DNA of 64,000 bases. Origin: Pseudoclavibacter helvolus (lineage in GTDB: Bacteria; Actinomycetota; Actinomycetes; Actinomycetales; Microbacteriaceae). The translations under genes were made by a program, and so were the position numbers. The notes beneath the pieces were generated by a model. It was given only the letters and a program-made list of their open reading frames with translations. It did no database searches and was not told the DNA's origin. The stretch is taken from assembly GCF_014191305.1 (NCBI RefSeq), contig NZ_JACHWJ010000001.1:1240001-1304000 (forward strand), given 5' to 3'. Of this stretch, positions 54,059-63,800 are shown piece by piece; within the stretch, counting starts at the first letter, position 1; every line of letters starts with the position of its first letter.

Positions 54059-54760
54059 CTACTCGCTTGGCGTGGGCGCCGGGGCGGTGCCCGCCGTGAC
54101 AAGCGACTCGACGAAGCTGTCGAGCCAGCTCGACTGCGTCTCGTGGAGTTCTGTGCTGATGTTGCTCTGCTGCTGCTTCGTGGTCGCTGGCGGGTCGAGC
54201 ACAAGATAGCTGGTGTCGCCAGGCATGACGAAGAGCAGCCGACCGCGGGCCTGCGACTGGATGTAGGCGGGGTCGCTCCACCTGTCACGTTCTGTGGCGA
54301 TCTCATCCACGCTCTTCTGCGTCTCGGCGAGCTCGGCCTGCAGCTGCGCAACGTACTGCCGCTGCGCGATGTACCGCTGCGCTGTCGGAGCCAGCACAGC
54401 GATGCCGAGGATGACGACGAGCGCCACCAGCACAGTCGCGCCGTTCGGCCGCACGGTTGGCATGCGGCGTCTCGTCGTCGAGCCGGTGGAGGCGGTGGAG
54501 GCGGACTTCCGAGGCGGCGTGGGCGCCGACTTGCCGCGAGGCTTGGCCTTCGCCTGCGACTTCGAACCCGGCTTCGGCGAAGCCGCTGCGCTCGACTTCG
54601 CCCTTGAGCCCGCCCTCGGAGTCGCGGACTTCGAGCCTGCCTTCGGAGCGGAAGCCGTGACGTCGTCCTTCGGAGGGGAGCTCGGACGCTTTCGCTGACC
54701 CGAACCGGAGCCGGAACCCGCCTTGCCGGTCGCCCCCGACTTGCCTGTGCTGCTGGCCAT
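54059..54760 (-). CDS. ftsB: Septum formation initiator (FtsB/DivIC)
   Basis: FtsB/DivIC is a bitopic protein of the division complex with FtsL and FtsQ. The 233-aa product has an unusually long N-terminal tail (about 100 residues) of Ser/Lys/Pro/Ala. One membrane helix (ATVLVALVVILGIAVLAPTA, about 108-127), a coiled coil and the conserved ARGRLLFVMPGDTSYLV end the recognised part. ATG 54760 is chosen because GAGAGGGGG ends six bases before it. ATG 54766 abuts that site. It follows eno, separated by an attenuator-like hairpin. Confidence 0.85.
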   Translation of the reverse strand: MASSTGKSGATGKAGSGSGSGQRKRPSSPPKDDVTASAPKAGSKSATPRAGSRAKSSAAASPKPGSKSQAKAKPRGKSAPTPPRKSASTASTGSTTRRRMPTVRPNGATVLVALVVILGIAVLAPTAQRYIAQRQYVAQLQAELAETQKSVDEIATERDRWSDPAYIQSQARGRLLFVMPGDTSYLVLDPPATTKQQQSNISTELHETQSSWLDSFVESLVTAGTAPAPTPSE

Positions 54761-54797
54761 GCGCATCCCCCTCTCCGTGTTGCGTTCCCAATCATGC

Positions 54798-54830
54798 CGA
54801 ACGGGCCGGGGACTTGCCCCGACCCGTTCG
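54798..54830 (-). terminator. Hairpin between eno and ftsB
   Basis: Fourteen-base arms pair with a single mismatch (CGAACGGGCCGGGG against its complement) around the loop ACTTG, 51 bases past the eno stop. It may terminate most eno transcripts so that ftsB is made in smaller amounts. Confidence 0.7.
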
Positions 54831-54880
54831 TGTGTCGCGCTGATCAGCGCGGCGAAACCCCTATGCCTTGCGGCGAGGCC

Positions 54881-56215
<1,335 letters not shown>

Positions 56216-56263
56216 TCAGTGTATAGGTGCTGGCGGAACGTGAGGAAGGCGCGGCGCCCCCGG

Positions 56264-56944
56264 TCACGAGGTCGGCGTGGGCATCTTCGCCAGCTCCTCC
56301 GTCATGAGCTCCTCCATGCTTGGCACTCGCCAAGTGACCGGGCGCTCTTGGTAGCCGGACTCAGCATCCACGGGCACCCAGCGGACTTCGATGAGCTCAC
56401 GTCCCGCCGGAACGAGGTAGATCGCGCACCGAAGTTGATGAGAATCCGCGTCATCCTGTTCTGGGACCTGCAGAAGCAGATCGCAGGCGACCGCGTCGGG
56501 AGCCTCCTCCACCGTTGCTCGAGCAGCAACGGAGCCGTCATCGAGGATGCCGACGAGGTCAGGCGGGAGCGCCGACACCCCATGCGCCGCGTCGCCTTGC
56601 ATGCCGATGGTGACGTTCATTGACCCCGGAGTCGTCCAATCTGGTCCGATCTCCGCGAGCCCGGCGTTCTCGTGGAGGCCCGTCATGACCTGAGTGAACG
56701 TTACGGCGACCTCCCGACCGTCCTCAAGCGGAAGCAGCGCCGTCTCCCGGTACTCGAAACGGCTTCCGGGCTCAGCAACGGACTCCGGGATCACAACTTC
56801 CTGGTAAGCGAAGGGCTCATCCCATTCGCCGAGCAGTGAGCATCCGCTCAGTGACGTTGCCGTTGTTACCGCGAGGCCCACGGACGCGAGCCAACGCTTC
56901 CGGACTCTGTCGGCTGGTTTCCCCTGTCGAGTGCTCAATTCCAA
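56264..56944 (-). CDS. Putative lipoprotein
   Basis: The 226-aa product has a signal peptide ending in the lipobox LSGC (TATSLSGCSLLGEWDEP) and an extracytoplasmic domain rich in strands. I recognise no family. The domain holds one disulphide candidate pair (VACDLLLQV and LRCAIYLV). It lies 30 bases downstream of hisS and 100 bases upstream of eno, all on the minus strand. The N-terminal region before the hydrophobic stretch is basic (GKPADRVRKRW), as in lipoproteins. Confidence 0.65.
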   Translation of the reverse strand: MELSTRQGKPADRVRKRWLASVGLAVTTATSLSGCSLLGEWDEPFAYQEVVIPESVAEPGSRFEYRETALLPLEDGREVAVTFTQVMTGLHENAGLAEIGPDWTTPGSMNVTIGMQGDAAHGVSALPPDLVGILDDGSVAARATVEEAPDAVACDLLLQVPEQDDADSHQLRCAIYLVPAGRELIEVRWVPVDAESGYQERPVTWRVPSMEELMTEELAKMPTPTS

Positions 56945-56974
56945 AGCTCCCCCTCGTTCGGAGGTGCCAGGCTA

Positions 56975-58288
56975 TTACTGCTGGAGCGCTTCGAAGCTGA
57001 GCGTCTCGGGAGCGTTAACGTGCTCGTCCCGAATGTGGGCGACGTGCGTGAAGCCCTGCTCGGCGAGCGACGCCAGGAGGCCGCGCACGTTCTTGGGTTT
57101 CTTCGCGACGCGCACGCGAGAGGCTCCCGAACGCACAACAGCACCCTTGACCCTTGCGATGTCGGAGACGGACGCGCGCTTGTCGAAGAGCAGAGCAACG
57201 GCGCGCTCCTCCCCCGAGTCGGGCAGCGTGGCCAGGTCGACGATGCGCTCGAAGCCGATCGAGAACCCGCAGGCGGGCACATCCTGGCCCAGGAAGCGGC
57301 CGATCATGCCGTCGTAGCGCCCGCCACCACCAACCGACGACCCGGACTCCGGGTGCGCCGCCTCGAAGATCGTGCCCGTGTAGTACCCCATCCCTCGAAC
57401 AAGGCTCGGGTCGAAGACGAGGCGAATCGAAGCTCCTGCCGCGGTAGCCGCATCCGCGATCTCGACCATTCCCTCGACGACCTCGACGACGGCGGAGTCC
57501 TCGCGCAGGGCGCCTGGCAGGCTCGTGAGGATCATCTCGCGGTCCAGGCGGATGCCCGTCTCGAGCAGCGGGGCCCACGTGGCGAGGGCCGCAGCGAGCT
57601 GCAGCGCAGCGGTCGCGTTGAGCGTGGCGAGTTCCGCCGCGACGCCCTCCGGTCCGATCTTGTCGAGCTTGTCGATCGTGATGAGCGCGGCGCCGTGCTC
57701 CGATTCCGCGAACCCGCAGTGCACAAGCAGTGCCGTCAGCAGGCGCCGATCGTTGACGCGGATCGTGCAGTTGTCGAGGCCGAGCTCAACAAGCGCGGCT
57801 GAGGAGGCCACAAGCAATTCGACCTCCGCAAGCGCCCCTGGCTCGCCGATGATGTCGATGTCGCACTGCACGAACTGGCGGTACCGCCCCTTCTGCGGAC
57901 GCTCGGCCCGCCAGACCGGGGCCATCTGCAGGCTACGGAATACTCCGGGCAGCGTGCCGCGGTGCGTCGCGACGAAGCGAGCGAGCGGCACAGTCAGGTC
58001 GAAGCGCAGGCCCAGGTCGCTGAGTGCAAGCGGGTCGCCTGCCTCAGCGGCCGCGGCGAGGGCCTCCGCGTCCAAGGCGCGCTTCATGACCGCGAACGAC
58101 AGCTTCTCGTTGTCGCCACCGAGCCCGGAGTGCAGGCGAGCCGCGTCCTCGACGACGGGCGTCTCGATCTCGTCGAAGCCGTGCCTCGTGTAGACCTCGC
58201 GGATCGTCCCGAGGATGCGCTCGCGCCTGCGCTTGTCTGCCGGGAGGAAATCGCGCATGCCACGAGGCGGAGTGATCTGAGAAGCCAT
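56975..58288 (-). CDS. hisS: Histidine-tRNA ligase
   Basis: HisRS charges tRNA-His. The 437-aa class II synthetase has GMRDFLPADKRRRERIL, motif 2 PVWRAERPQKGRYRQFVQCD, the histidine-specific LVRGMGYYTGTIFEA and motif 3 ACGFSIGFERIVDL. A C-terminal anticodon-binding domain (about 345-437) follows. The start at ATG 58288 (MASQITPPRG) is preferred. The frame remains open far upstream on the minus strand, but that part faces a plus-strand gene and reads unlike a synthetase. Confidence 0.95.
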   Translation of the reverse strand: MASQITPPRGMRDFLPADKRRRERILGTIREVYTRHGFDEIETPVVEDAARLHSGLGGDNEKLSFAVMKRALDAEALAAAAEAGDPLALSDLGLRFDLTVPLARFVATHRGTLPGVFRSLQMAPVWRAERPQKGRYRQFVQCDIDIIGEPGALAEVELLVASSAALVELGLDNCTIRVNDRRLLTALLVHCGFAESEHGAALITIDKLDKIGPEGVAAELATLNATAALQLAAALATWAPLLETGIRLDREMILTSLPGALREDSAVVEVVEGMVEIADAATAAGASIRLVFDPSLVRGMGYYTGTIFEAAHPESGSSVGGGGRYDGMIGRFLGQDVPACGFSIGFERIVDLATLPDSGEERAVALLFDKRASVSDIARVKGAVVRSGASRVRVAKKPKNVRGLLASLAEQGFTHVAHIRDEHVNAPETLSFEALQQ

Positions 58289-58337
58289 TGCACTATTCTC
58301 GCAGGATGATTGCACGCGACGGACTCGGGGGTGCGTT

Positions 58338-58616
58338 GTGACCGGCCCCGTCATCCTCTCGGCAGCGCTCCTCTTCGCTGCCTGCGTGTTCTGGAGCTTC
58401 TCGCGCATCGGCCGCCCAGGCCGCCCACGCGTCGGAGGTGCCCTGTCTGGCGCGATGACCGGGGTCGACCAGGCGTTTGCCCCCACCCACGCCGAGGCCG
58501 CGGCGACTCTCGAGGCGGAGCGCGTGATTCCGGCCCCCACACCCGTCGCCGGCGGCCCGCTGCCCGTCGAAAGCGGCCGCGTCGAGATCACGCTCGAACG
58601 GCGCGACGAGGCATGA
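58338..58616 (+). CDS. Small membrane protein before the AlkX-like gene
   Basis: The 92-aa product has one N-terminal hydrophobic helix (PVILSAALLFAACVFWSF, residues 4-21) and a Pro/Ala-rich tail of about 65 residues. I do not recognise it. It starts at GTG 58338 and its stop overlaps the ATG of the glycosylase gene by four bases (ATGA), so the two are translated together. The compositional bias makes it a weak prediction, but the overlap argues that it is real. Confidence 0.55.
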   Translation: MTGPVILSAALLFAACVFWSFSRIGRPGRPRVGGALSGAMTGVDQAFAPTHAEAAATLEAERVIPAPTPVAGGPLPVESGRVEITLERRDEA

Positions 58617-59839
58617 CCACCCGACTCCCCCTCATCGGTGCGGCTCAGGCCCGGCGCATCGCGCTCGCAGCCCAGGGGTTCGGCGCGCGAAGCACCGCGA
58701 CCCAAACCGGAACGAGGCAGCTGAGCTCGCTGCTCTCGCGCATCCACCTGCTGCAGATCGACTCTGTGAACGTGTGGGAGCGGAGCCACTACATGCCGGT
58801 GTTTTCTCGACTGGGCGGCTACGACAAGGCGGCGCTCGACCGGCTCGCGTCCGGTCGCCAACCGCGCCTCACCGAGTACTGGGCCCACGAGGCGGCTCTC
58901 CTCCCCGTCTCGTCACTGCCGCTGTTCGCGTGGCGGATGCGCGACAAAGAGCAGAGAGACCGCCGCAAGAACGCGGAGTTCCTCGAGGGCCATGCGGCGA
59001 CGATCGCTTGGCTGCGCGCCGAGCTCCTCGAGCGAGGCCCGCTCGCCGCCAGCGAGTTCGAACACGAGGCGAACAAGCGGCGTGGAAGCTGGTGGGAATG
59101 GTCCGACGTCAAGATCGTGCTCGAATACCTCTTCCGCTGGGGCGAGCTCGCATCCGCTCCCCGCAAGGGATTCGAGCGGAGATACGCCTTGCCAGAGCAG
59201 GTGCTTCCCCCCGAAGTCCTGGGTGCTGAGGTGAGCACGCGCGACGCCGTCCGCGAGCTCACCGGCATGGCAGCCGCCGCCCACGGCATCGGCACGACGG
59301 CTGACCTGGCCGACTACTTCCGCGTGCCGATGGCGCTCACGAAGACCGCGCTCGAGGAGCTCTCTGACTCTGGCGAGGTCCTGCCCGTGCAAGTCGCCGA
59401 GTGGGGCAAAGACGGCCAACCCGGCGTCGCCTGGCTGCACCGCGACGCCCGCCACCCGCGCACCATGGACGCCGCGGCGCTCCTCTCCCCCTTCGACCCG
59501 GTCGTCTGGTTCCGGCCACGAGGCGAGCGGATGCACGACTTCCACTACCGCATCGAGATCTACACGCCGGCCCACAAGCGCGTGTACGGCTACTACTCGC
59601 TGCCCATCCTCCTCGGCGACGCAGTTGTCGGCCGCATCGACCTCAAGAACGACCGCCAGGCGCGCATCCTGCGCGTGCAATCGGCGTGGAGCGAAGCGGA
59701 TGCGCCCGCCGACATCGCCGAACGCACGGCGCTGCTGCTTGGCGACGCGGCCGCCTGGCAGAACCTCGACGACATCGTCGTGGCCGACCGCGGTAACCTC
59801 GCCCGCGACCTGTCGAGCGCGCTGACCTCCAACCGCTGA
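58613..59839 (+). CDS. Winged-helix DNA glycosylase, YcaQ/AlkX type
   Basis: The 408-aa protein belongs to the HTH_42 (AlkZ/YcaQ) family of DNA glycosylases that unhook interstrand cross-links and remove bulky alkyl lesions. The catalytic motif is Q-phi-D: Q48, I49, D50 in HLLQIDSVNV, the AlkX form rather than the QPhiQ of the antibiotic-cluster AlkZ. SHYMPVFSRLG, YWAHEAALLP and RMHDFHYRIEIYTPAHKR also fit YcaQ. The ATG overlaps the preceding small-gene stop. It ends before a large palindromic terminator. Confidence 0.88.
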   Translation: MTTRLPLIGAAQARRIALAAQGFGARSTATQTGTRQLSSLLSRIHLLQIDSVNVWERSHYMPVFSRLGGYDKAALDRLASGRQPRLTEYWAHEAALLPVSSLPLFAWRMRDKEQRDRRKNAEFLEGHAATIAWLRAELLERGPLAASEFEHEANKRRGSWWEWSDVKIVLEYLFRWGELASAPRKGFERRYALPEQVLPPEVLGAEVSTRDAVRELTGMAAAAHGIGTTADLADYFRVPMALTKTALEELSDSGEVLPVQVAEWGKDGQPGVAWLHRDARHPRTMDAAALLSPFDPVVWFRPRGERMHDFHYRIEIYTPAHKRVYGYYSLPILLGDAVVGRIDLKNDRQARILRVQSAWSEADAPADIAERTALLLGDAAAWQNLDDIVVADRGNLARDLSSALTSNR

Positions 59840-59887
59840 CCTCCCCCGCATCCTGCCGGCCGGCCTGGCCTGGCCCGGCTTGGCCGA

Positions 59888-59947
59888 ACGCTGCCCGGCG
59901 ATTCGCCCTGTGAGCCTCACCCCAGAGGGCGAATCGCCGGGCAGCGT
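59888..59947. repeat. Perfect 22-base-arm palindrome, bidirectional terminator of a repeat family
   Basis: Arms 59888-59909 and 59926-59947 are perfectly complementary, with a 16-base loop that itself contains GTGAG/CTCAC. It lies between convergent ycaQ-like and mazG genes. Eleven of its first twelve bases (CGCTGCCCGGCG) equal those of the element at 30097, and the ends (CGCCGGGCAGCG and CGACCGGCAGCG) match at ten of twelve. Probably a terminator and a member of a dispersed family. Confidence 0.75.
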
Positions 59948-59955
59948 CAAGCAGG

Positions 59956-60861
59956 TCAGACGTCTCGGGTTTCGGCCGCGCGGATGCTCTGCTCCAGTTC
60001 GCGGTTCGCGAGCCGCATGGCGCGCTCGGCGTCGAGGCCACGCGCATCCGCGTGGCGCACGAGCGCCAGCAGCGTTCGCCCGAGCGCCAGCTCATCATCG
60101 GCGTCGGCGTCCGCGCCGACCTTGAGTCTCGCCTCGGCTTCGGAGACAACTGCAGGCGCCGCGAGCTCCGCGGCCGCAGGACTCGGGATGGCTTTCTCGC
60201 TTCCGGATGGGTTGCAACCCATCCCGAGGTGAGAACCCCATCCCGAGTCGAGCGTGGTGGGCACGGGCACTGGCACCGCGCCGACCTGGCGCTCCTTGCC
60301 GAGGAGCTTCTGGGCAAGCGCAATCGCCGACATATCCCGGGGCACGCCGTCGAGGACGCTCGTGCGGTCGCGCTTCTCGATGGCTTTCGCTTCCTGCCAC
60401 AGGCGGATGATCTCGTCGATGTCGCGGGTGGGATTCGGCCCGAAGACATGTGGGTTCCGGCGCAGGAGCTTGTCGGCCTGCTCGCGGGCGACGTCCTCGA
60501 GGGTGAAGGCGCCGCTCCCCCGTTGGGCCGCGATGTCGGAGTGGAAGAGCACCTGGAAGAGCACGTCCCCCAGCTCCTCCTTTATATCTGCCGGGTTGTC
60601 GTCCTCGAGGGCCTCGACGAGCTCCGCGGTCTCCTCCGTGAGGTACTTCACGAGCGACGCGTGGGTCTGCTCCTCGTACCAGGCGCATCCGCCCGCACCG
60701 CGAAACGCATCCACCACGGCGAGCAGCCGGTTCAGCTCCGGATGCGCAGAAAGCCCAGGGTGCTCAGCCCGAGCAGGACGCCCGTAGGTAGCAGGGAGCT
60801 CAGGACGCGCAGGGAGCCCGGGAGGCATCGACTCCACGGGACCCTCGCTCGCGTCCGACAC
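59956..60861 (-). CDS. mazG: MazG family nucleoside triphosphate pyrophosphohydrolase
   Basis: MazG hydrolyses NTPs, including oxidised ones, to NMP and pyrophosphate. The 301-aa protein has the metal-binding core LTEETAELVEALEDD (residues 74-88) and KEELGDVLFQVLFHS (94-108), i.e. EExxE...ExxD, and a C-terminal part (GRTLLALVRHADARGLDAER). The normal CPWD motif reads CAWYEEQTH. A region of about 23 residues (205-227, CNPSGSEKAIPSP) is encoded by a palindromic repeat at 60181-60248. It follows mfd by two bases, as in mycobacteria. Confidence 0.9.
   Translation of the reverse strand: MSDASEGPVESMPPGLPARPELPATYGRPARAEHPGLSAHPELNRLLAVVDAFRGAGGCAWYEEQTHASLVKYLTEETAELVEALEDDNPADIKEELGDVLFQVLFHSDIAAQRGSGAFTLEDVAREQADKLLRRNPHVFGPNPTRDIDEIIRLWQEAKAIEKRDRTSVLDGVPRDMSAIALAQKLLGKERQVGAVPVPVPTTLDSGWGSHLGMGCNPSGSEKAIPSPAAAELAAPAVVSEAEARLKVGADADADDELALGRTLLALVRHADARGLDAERAMRLANRELEQSIRAAETRDV
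60181..60248. repeat. REP-like nested palindrome inside mazG
   Basis: Outer arms ACTCGGGATGG (60181-60191) and its complement (60238-60248) enclose a perfect 20-base central palindrome (60205-60224). The segment CATCCCGAG occurs twice on the right side. The whole 68-base block lies in the mazG linker, in frame, so it looks like a repeat element that was captured in a coding sequence without destroying it. Confidence 0.6.
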
Positions 60862-60863
60862 GG

Positions 60864-63800
60864 CTACTTCGCTTCCGTGTCGCTCGGCACCTCGACAGCT
60901 TCGTCCTCGATCTCGAAGATCGCCTTGAGGATGCCGCGCACCCAGATGAGCATTTCCTCGTCGCTCGGCTGGTTGCCGTCTCGGCCCTCGAGCACGGGGA
61001 TCGCGAGGGAGTTCGTGGCGTCCACGACCTTTGAGCCTGGGTACATGCGGCGCAGGCGCATCTGCTTCGAGTCGCTGAGCTCGGCTGGTCCGATGCGGAG
61101 CGTCTTGCCGAACACGACGAGCTCGCCGAGGCCCGCCTTGACGGCGAGGCGGCGGAGTTTCGACACCTCGATGAGGCGCTGCACTTCGATGGGCGGCTCG
61201 CCGTAGCGGTCCTGCAGCTCCTCGAGGACAAGCCCGATCTGGCCGGGCTTGGCGTTGGGGCTCGAGGCGCTGGACAGCTTCTGGTAGGCCTCGAGGCGAA
61301 GCCGCTCGCTCGCGACGTAGTCCTCCGGCACACGTGCATCCACGGGGATCTCGAGGCGAAGCTCGGTCTGACCCTCAGCCACCTCGCCACGGAAGGTATT
61401 GACGGCCTCACCGATCATGCGCAGGTACAGGTCAAAGCCGACACCCGCGATGTGACCGGATTGCTCGCCGCCGAGCAGGTTGCCTGCACCTCGGATCTCG
61501 AGGTCCTTGAGCGCGACCTGCATGCCAGAGCCGAGTTCGTTGTTCGCTGCGATGGTCTCGAGCCGGTCGGTCGCGGTCTCGGTGAGTGGACGCGTTCCGT
61601 CGTAGAGGAGGTAGGCGTATGCGCGCTCACGGCCACGGCCGACGCGTCCACGCAGCTGGTGGAGCTGGCTGAGGCCGTACCGTTCTGCGTCGTCGATGAT
61701 GAGCGTGTTCGCGTTGGCGATGTCGAGGCCGGTCTCGACGATCGTCGTCGACACGAGCACGTCGAACTTGCGCTCCCAGAAGTCGACGATGATCTGCTCG
61801 AGCCGCGCCTCGCTGAGCTTGCCGTGAGCGACCGCCACGCGCGCTTCCGGCACGAGCTCGGCGATCTCGGCCGCGACCCGGTTGATGGATGCGGTGCGGT
61901 TGTGCACGTAGAAGACCTGGCCCTCGCGCAACAGCTCGCGGCGGATGGCCGCTGCGACCTGGCGGTCGGACTTCGCGCCGACAAAGGTGAGGATCGGGTG
62001 GCGGTCTTCAGGCGGGGTCGCGAGGGTCGACATCTCACGGATGCCTGTGACGGCCATCTCGAGGGTTCGCGGGATGGGCGTTGCGCTCATGGCGAGGATG
62101 TCGACGTTGGCCTTGAGCTTCTTGAGCGCGTCCTTGTGCTCGACGCCGAAACGCTGCTCCTCGTCGATGACGATCAGCCCGACGTCCTTGTACGCGATGG
62201 AGTCGGTGAGCAGGCGGTGCGTGCCGATGACGATGTCGACGGAGCCGTCGGCGAGTCCGCGGATCGTCTCCTCCGACTCCTTCTTCGACTGGAACCGACT
62301 GAGAGGCTTGATGGTCACGGGGAAGCCGGCCATGCGCTCCGAGAACGTCTCGTGGTGCTGGCGCACGAGCAGGGTCGTCGGCACGAGGATGACAACCTGC
62401 TTGCCGTCCTGCACCGCCTTGAACGCGGCGCGCACGGCGACCTCGGTCTTGCCGAAGCCGACGTCGCCGGAGACGAGGCGGTCCATGGGGATGGGGCGCT
62501 CCATGTCGCGTTTGATCTCGTCCACCGTCTGCAGCTGATCCGGCGTCTCGACAAACGGGAACGCTTCCTCGAGCTCGTGCTGCCAGGGGGTGTCAGGCCC
62601 GAAGGCGTGCCCCTTCGAGGCCATGCGCGTGCTGTAAAGCTTGACCAGCTCGACCGCGATGTCGCGGACGGCCTTGCGTGCCTTGCCCTTCGCGGCCGAC
62701 CAGTCGGAGCCGCCCATCTTGGACAGGGCTGGCGCCTCGCCGCCGACGTACTTCGTGAGCTGGTCGAGCTGCTCGGTCGGGATGAAGAGCTTGTCCCCCG
62801 GCTGCCCGCGCTTGGAGGGCGCATACTCGATGAGCAGGTACTCGCGCACGGTCTTCGGGGCGTTGCGGCCACCCGCCTGCACCTCGCGCTGGCGCAGCTC
62901 AATGAACTTGCCGATACCGTGCGTCTCGTGCACGACGAAGTCGCCCGCCTTGAGCTGCAACGGGTCGACGACCGAGTTCGCCCGGCGCCTCGCGAGCTTC
63001 TTCGGCTGCCGCGAGTCGTAGCCAACCGAGCGGCCGAAGAAGTCAGTCTCGGTGACAAGCGCGAGCTTCTCCCCCGGCACCTGCACGCCAGTGGAGACGG
63101 GCGACTGAGTGAGGTACGCGACCCCGGTCTCGAGCTCGTCCGGCAGCTCATCGACGAGCCGCGCCCCGTCACCGTGCTCGGAGAGCAGCTGGCTCGCGCG
63201 CTCCACGAGGCCGGGCCCCTGGCTCGTCACTACAACCCGCCAGCCGTCTTTGAGGAGGGCGGAGACGTGCTCGATAGCGCCGTCGGCGTTGCCGGCGAAG
63301 CTCGGAACCGCGTCGCCTTCGATCTTGACCGCGAGGATCTCGCTCGCGTCGAGCTGCTCCTCCGGGATCTCCAGCGTCTGGAACGGGGAAAACGACCACC
63401 ACGGCCGCGCCCCACGAGCATCCCGCAGTCCCGAGACGGTGAGGAAGTCGCCGGAGCTGAGGTCGATGGGCGCGTCGGCGCCAGCCGTGGCCGCGCTCCA
63501 GGCTGCCTCGAGGAACTCGTGGTTGGTCTCGGAGAGGTGCACGGCACGCGTCGCGACTCGCTCGGGCGAGAGCACGGCCATGGCGGCGTCCTCCGGCAGG
63601 TAGCTCGTGATCGGGACGAGCTCGCTCACGAGCGCCGGGGCAAGCGACTCCATGCCCTCCGATGGGATGCCCTCGGCGATCTTGGCGAGCATCTGCTGCA
63701 GGTTGGGGAACTCGTGCTGCATCTCGCGTGCGCGCTGGCGCACGCTCTCCGTGAGGAGTAGCTCACGCGCGGGAGTGATGAGCGCCTCGGTGACCTCAGA

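Noticed and set aside
58289-58888. N-terminal extension of HisS to 637 aa
   Set aside because: It overlaps two plus-strand genes and reads as low-complexity Ser/Arg/Ala. The synthetase signature begins at the ATG 58288.
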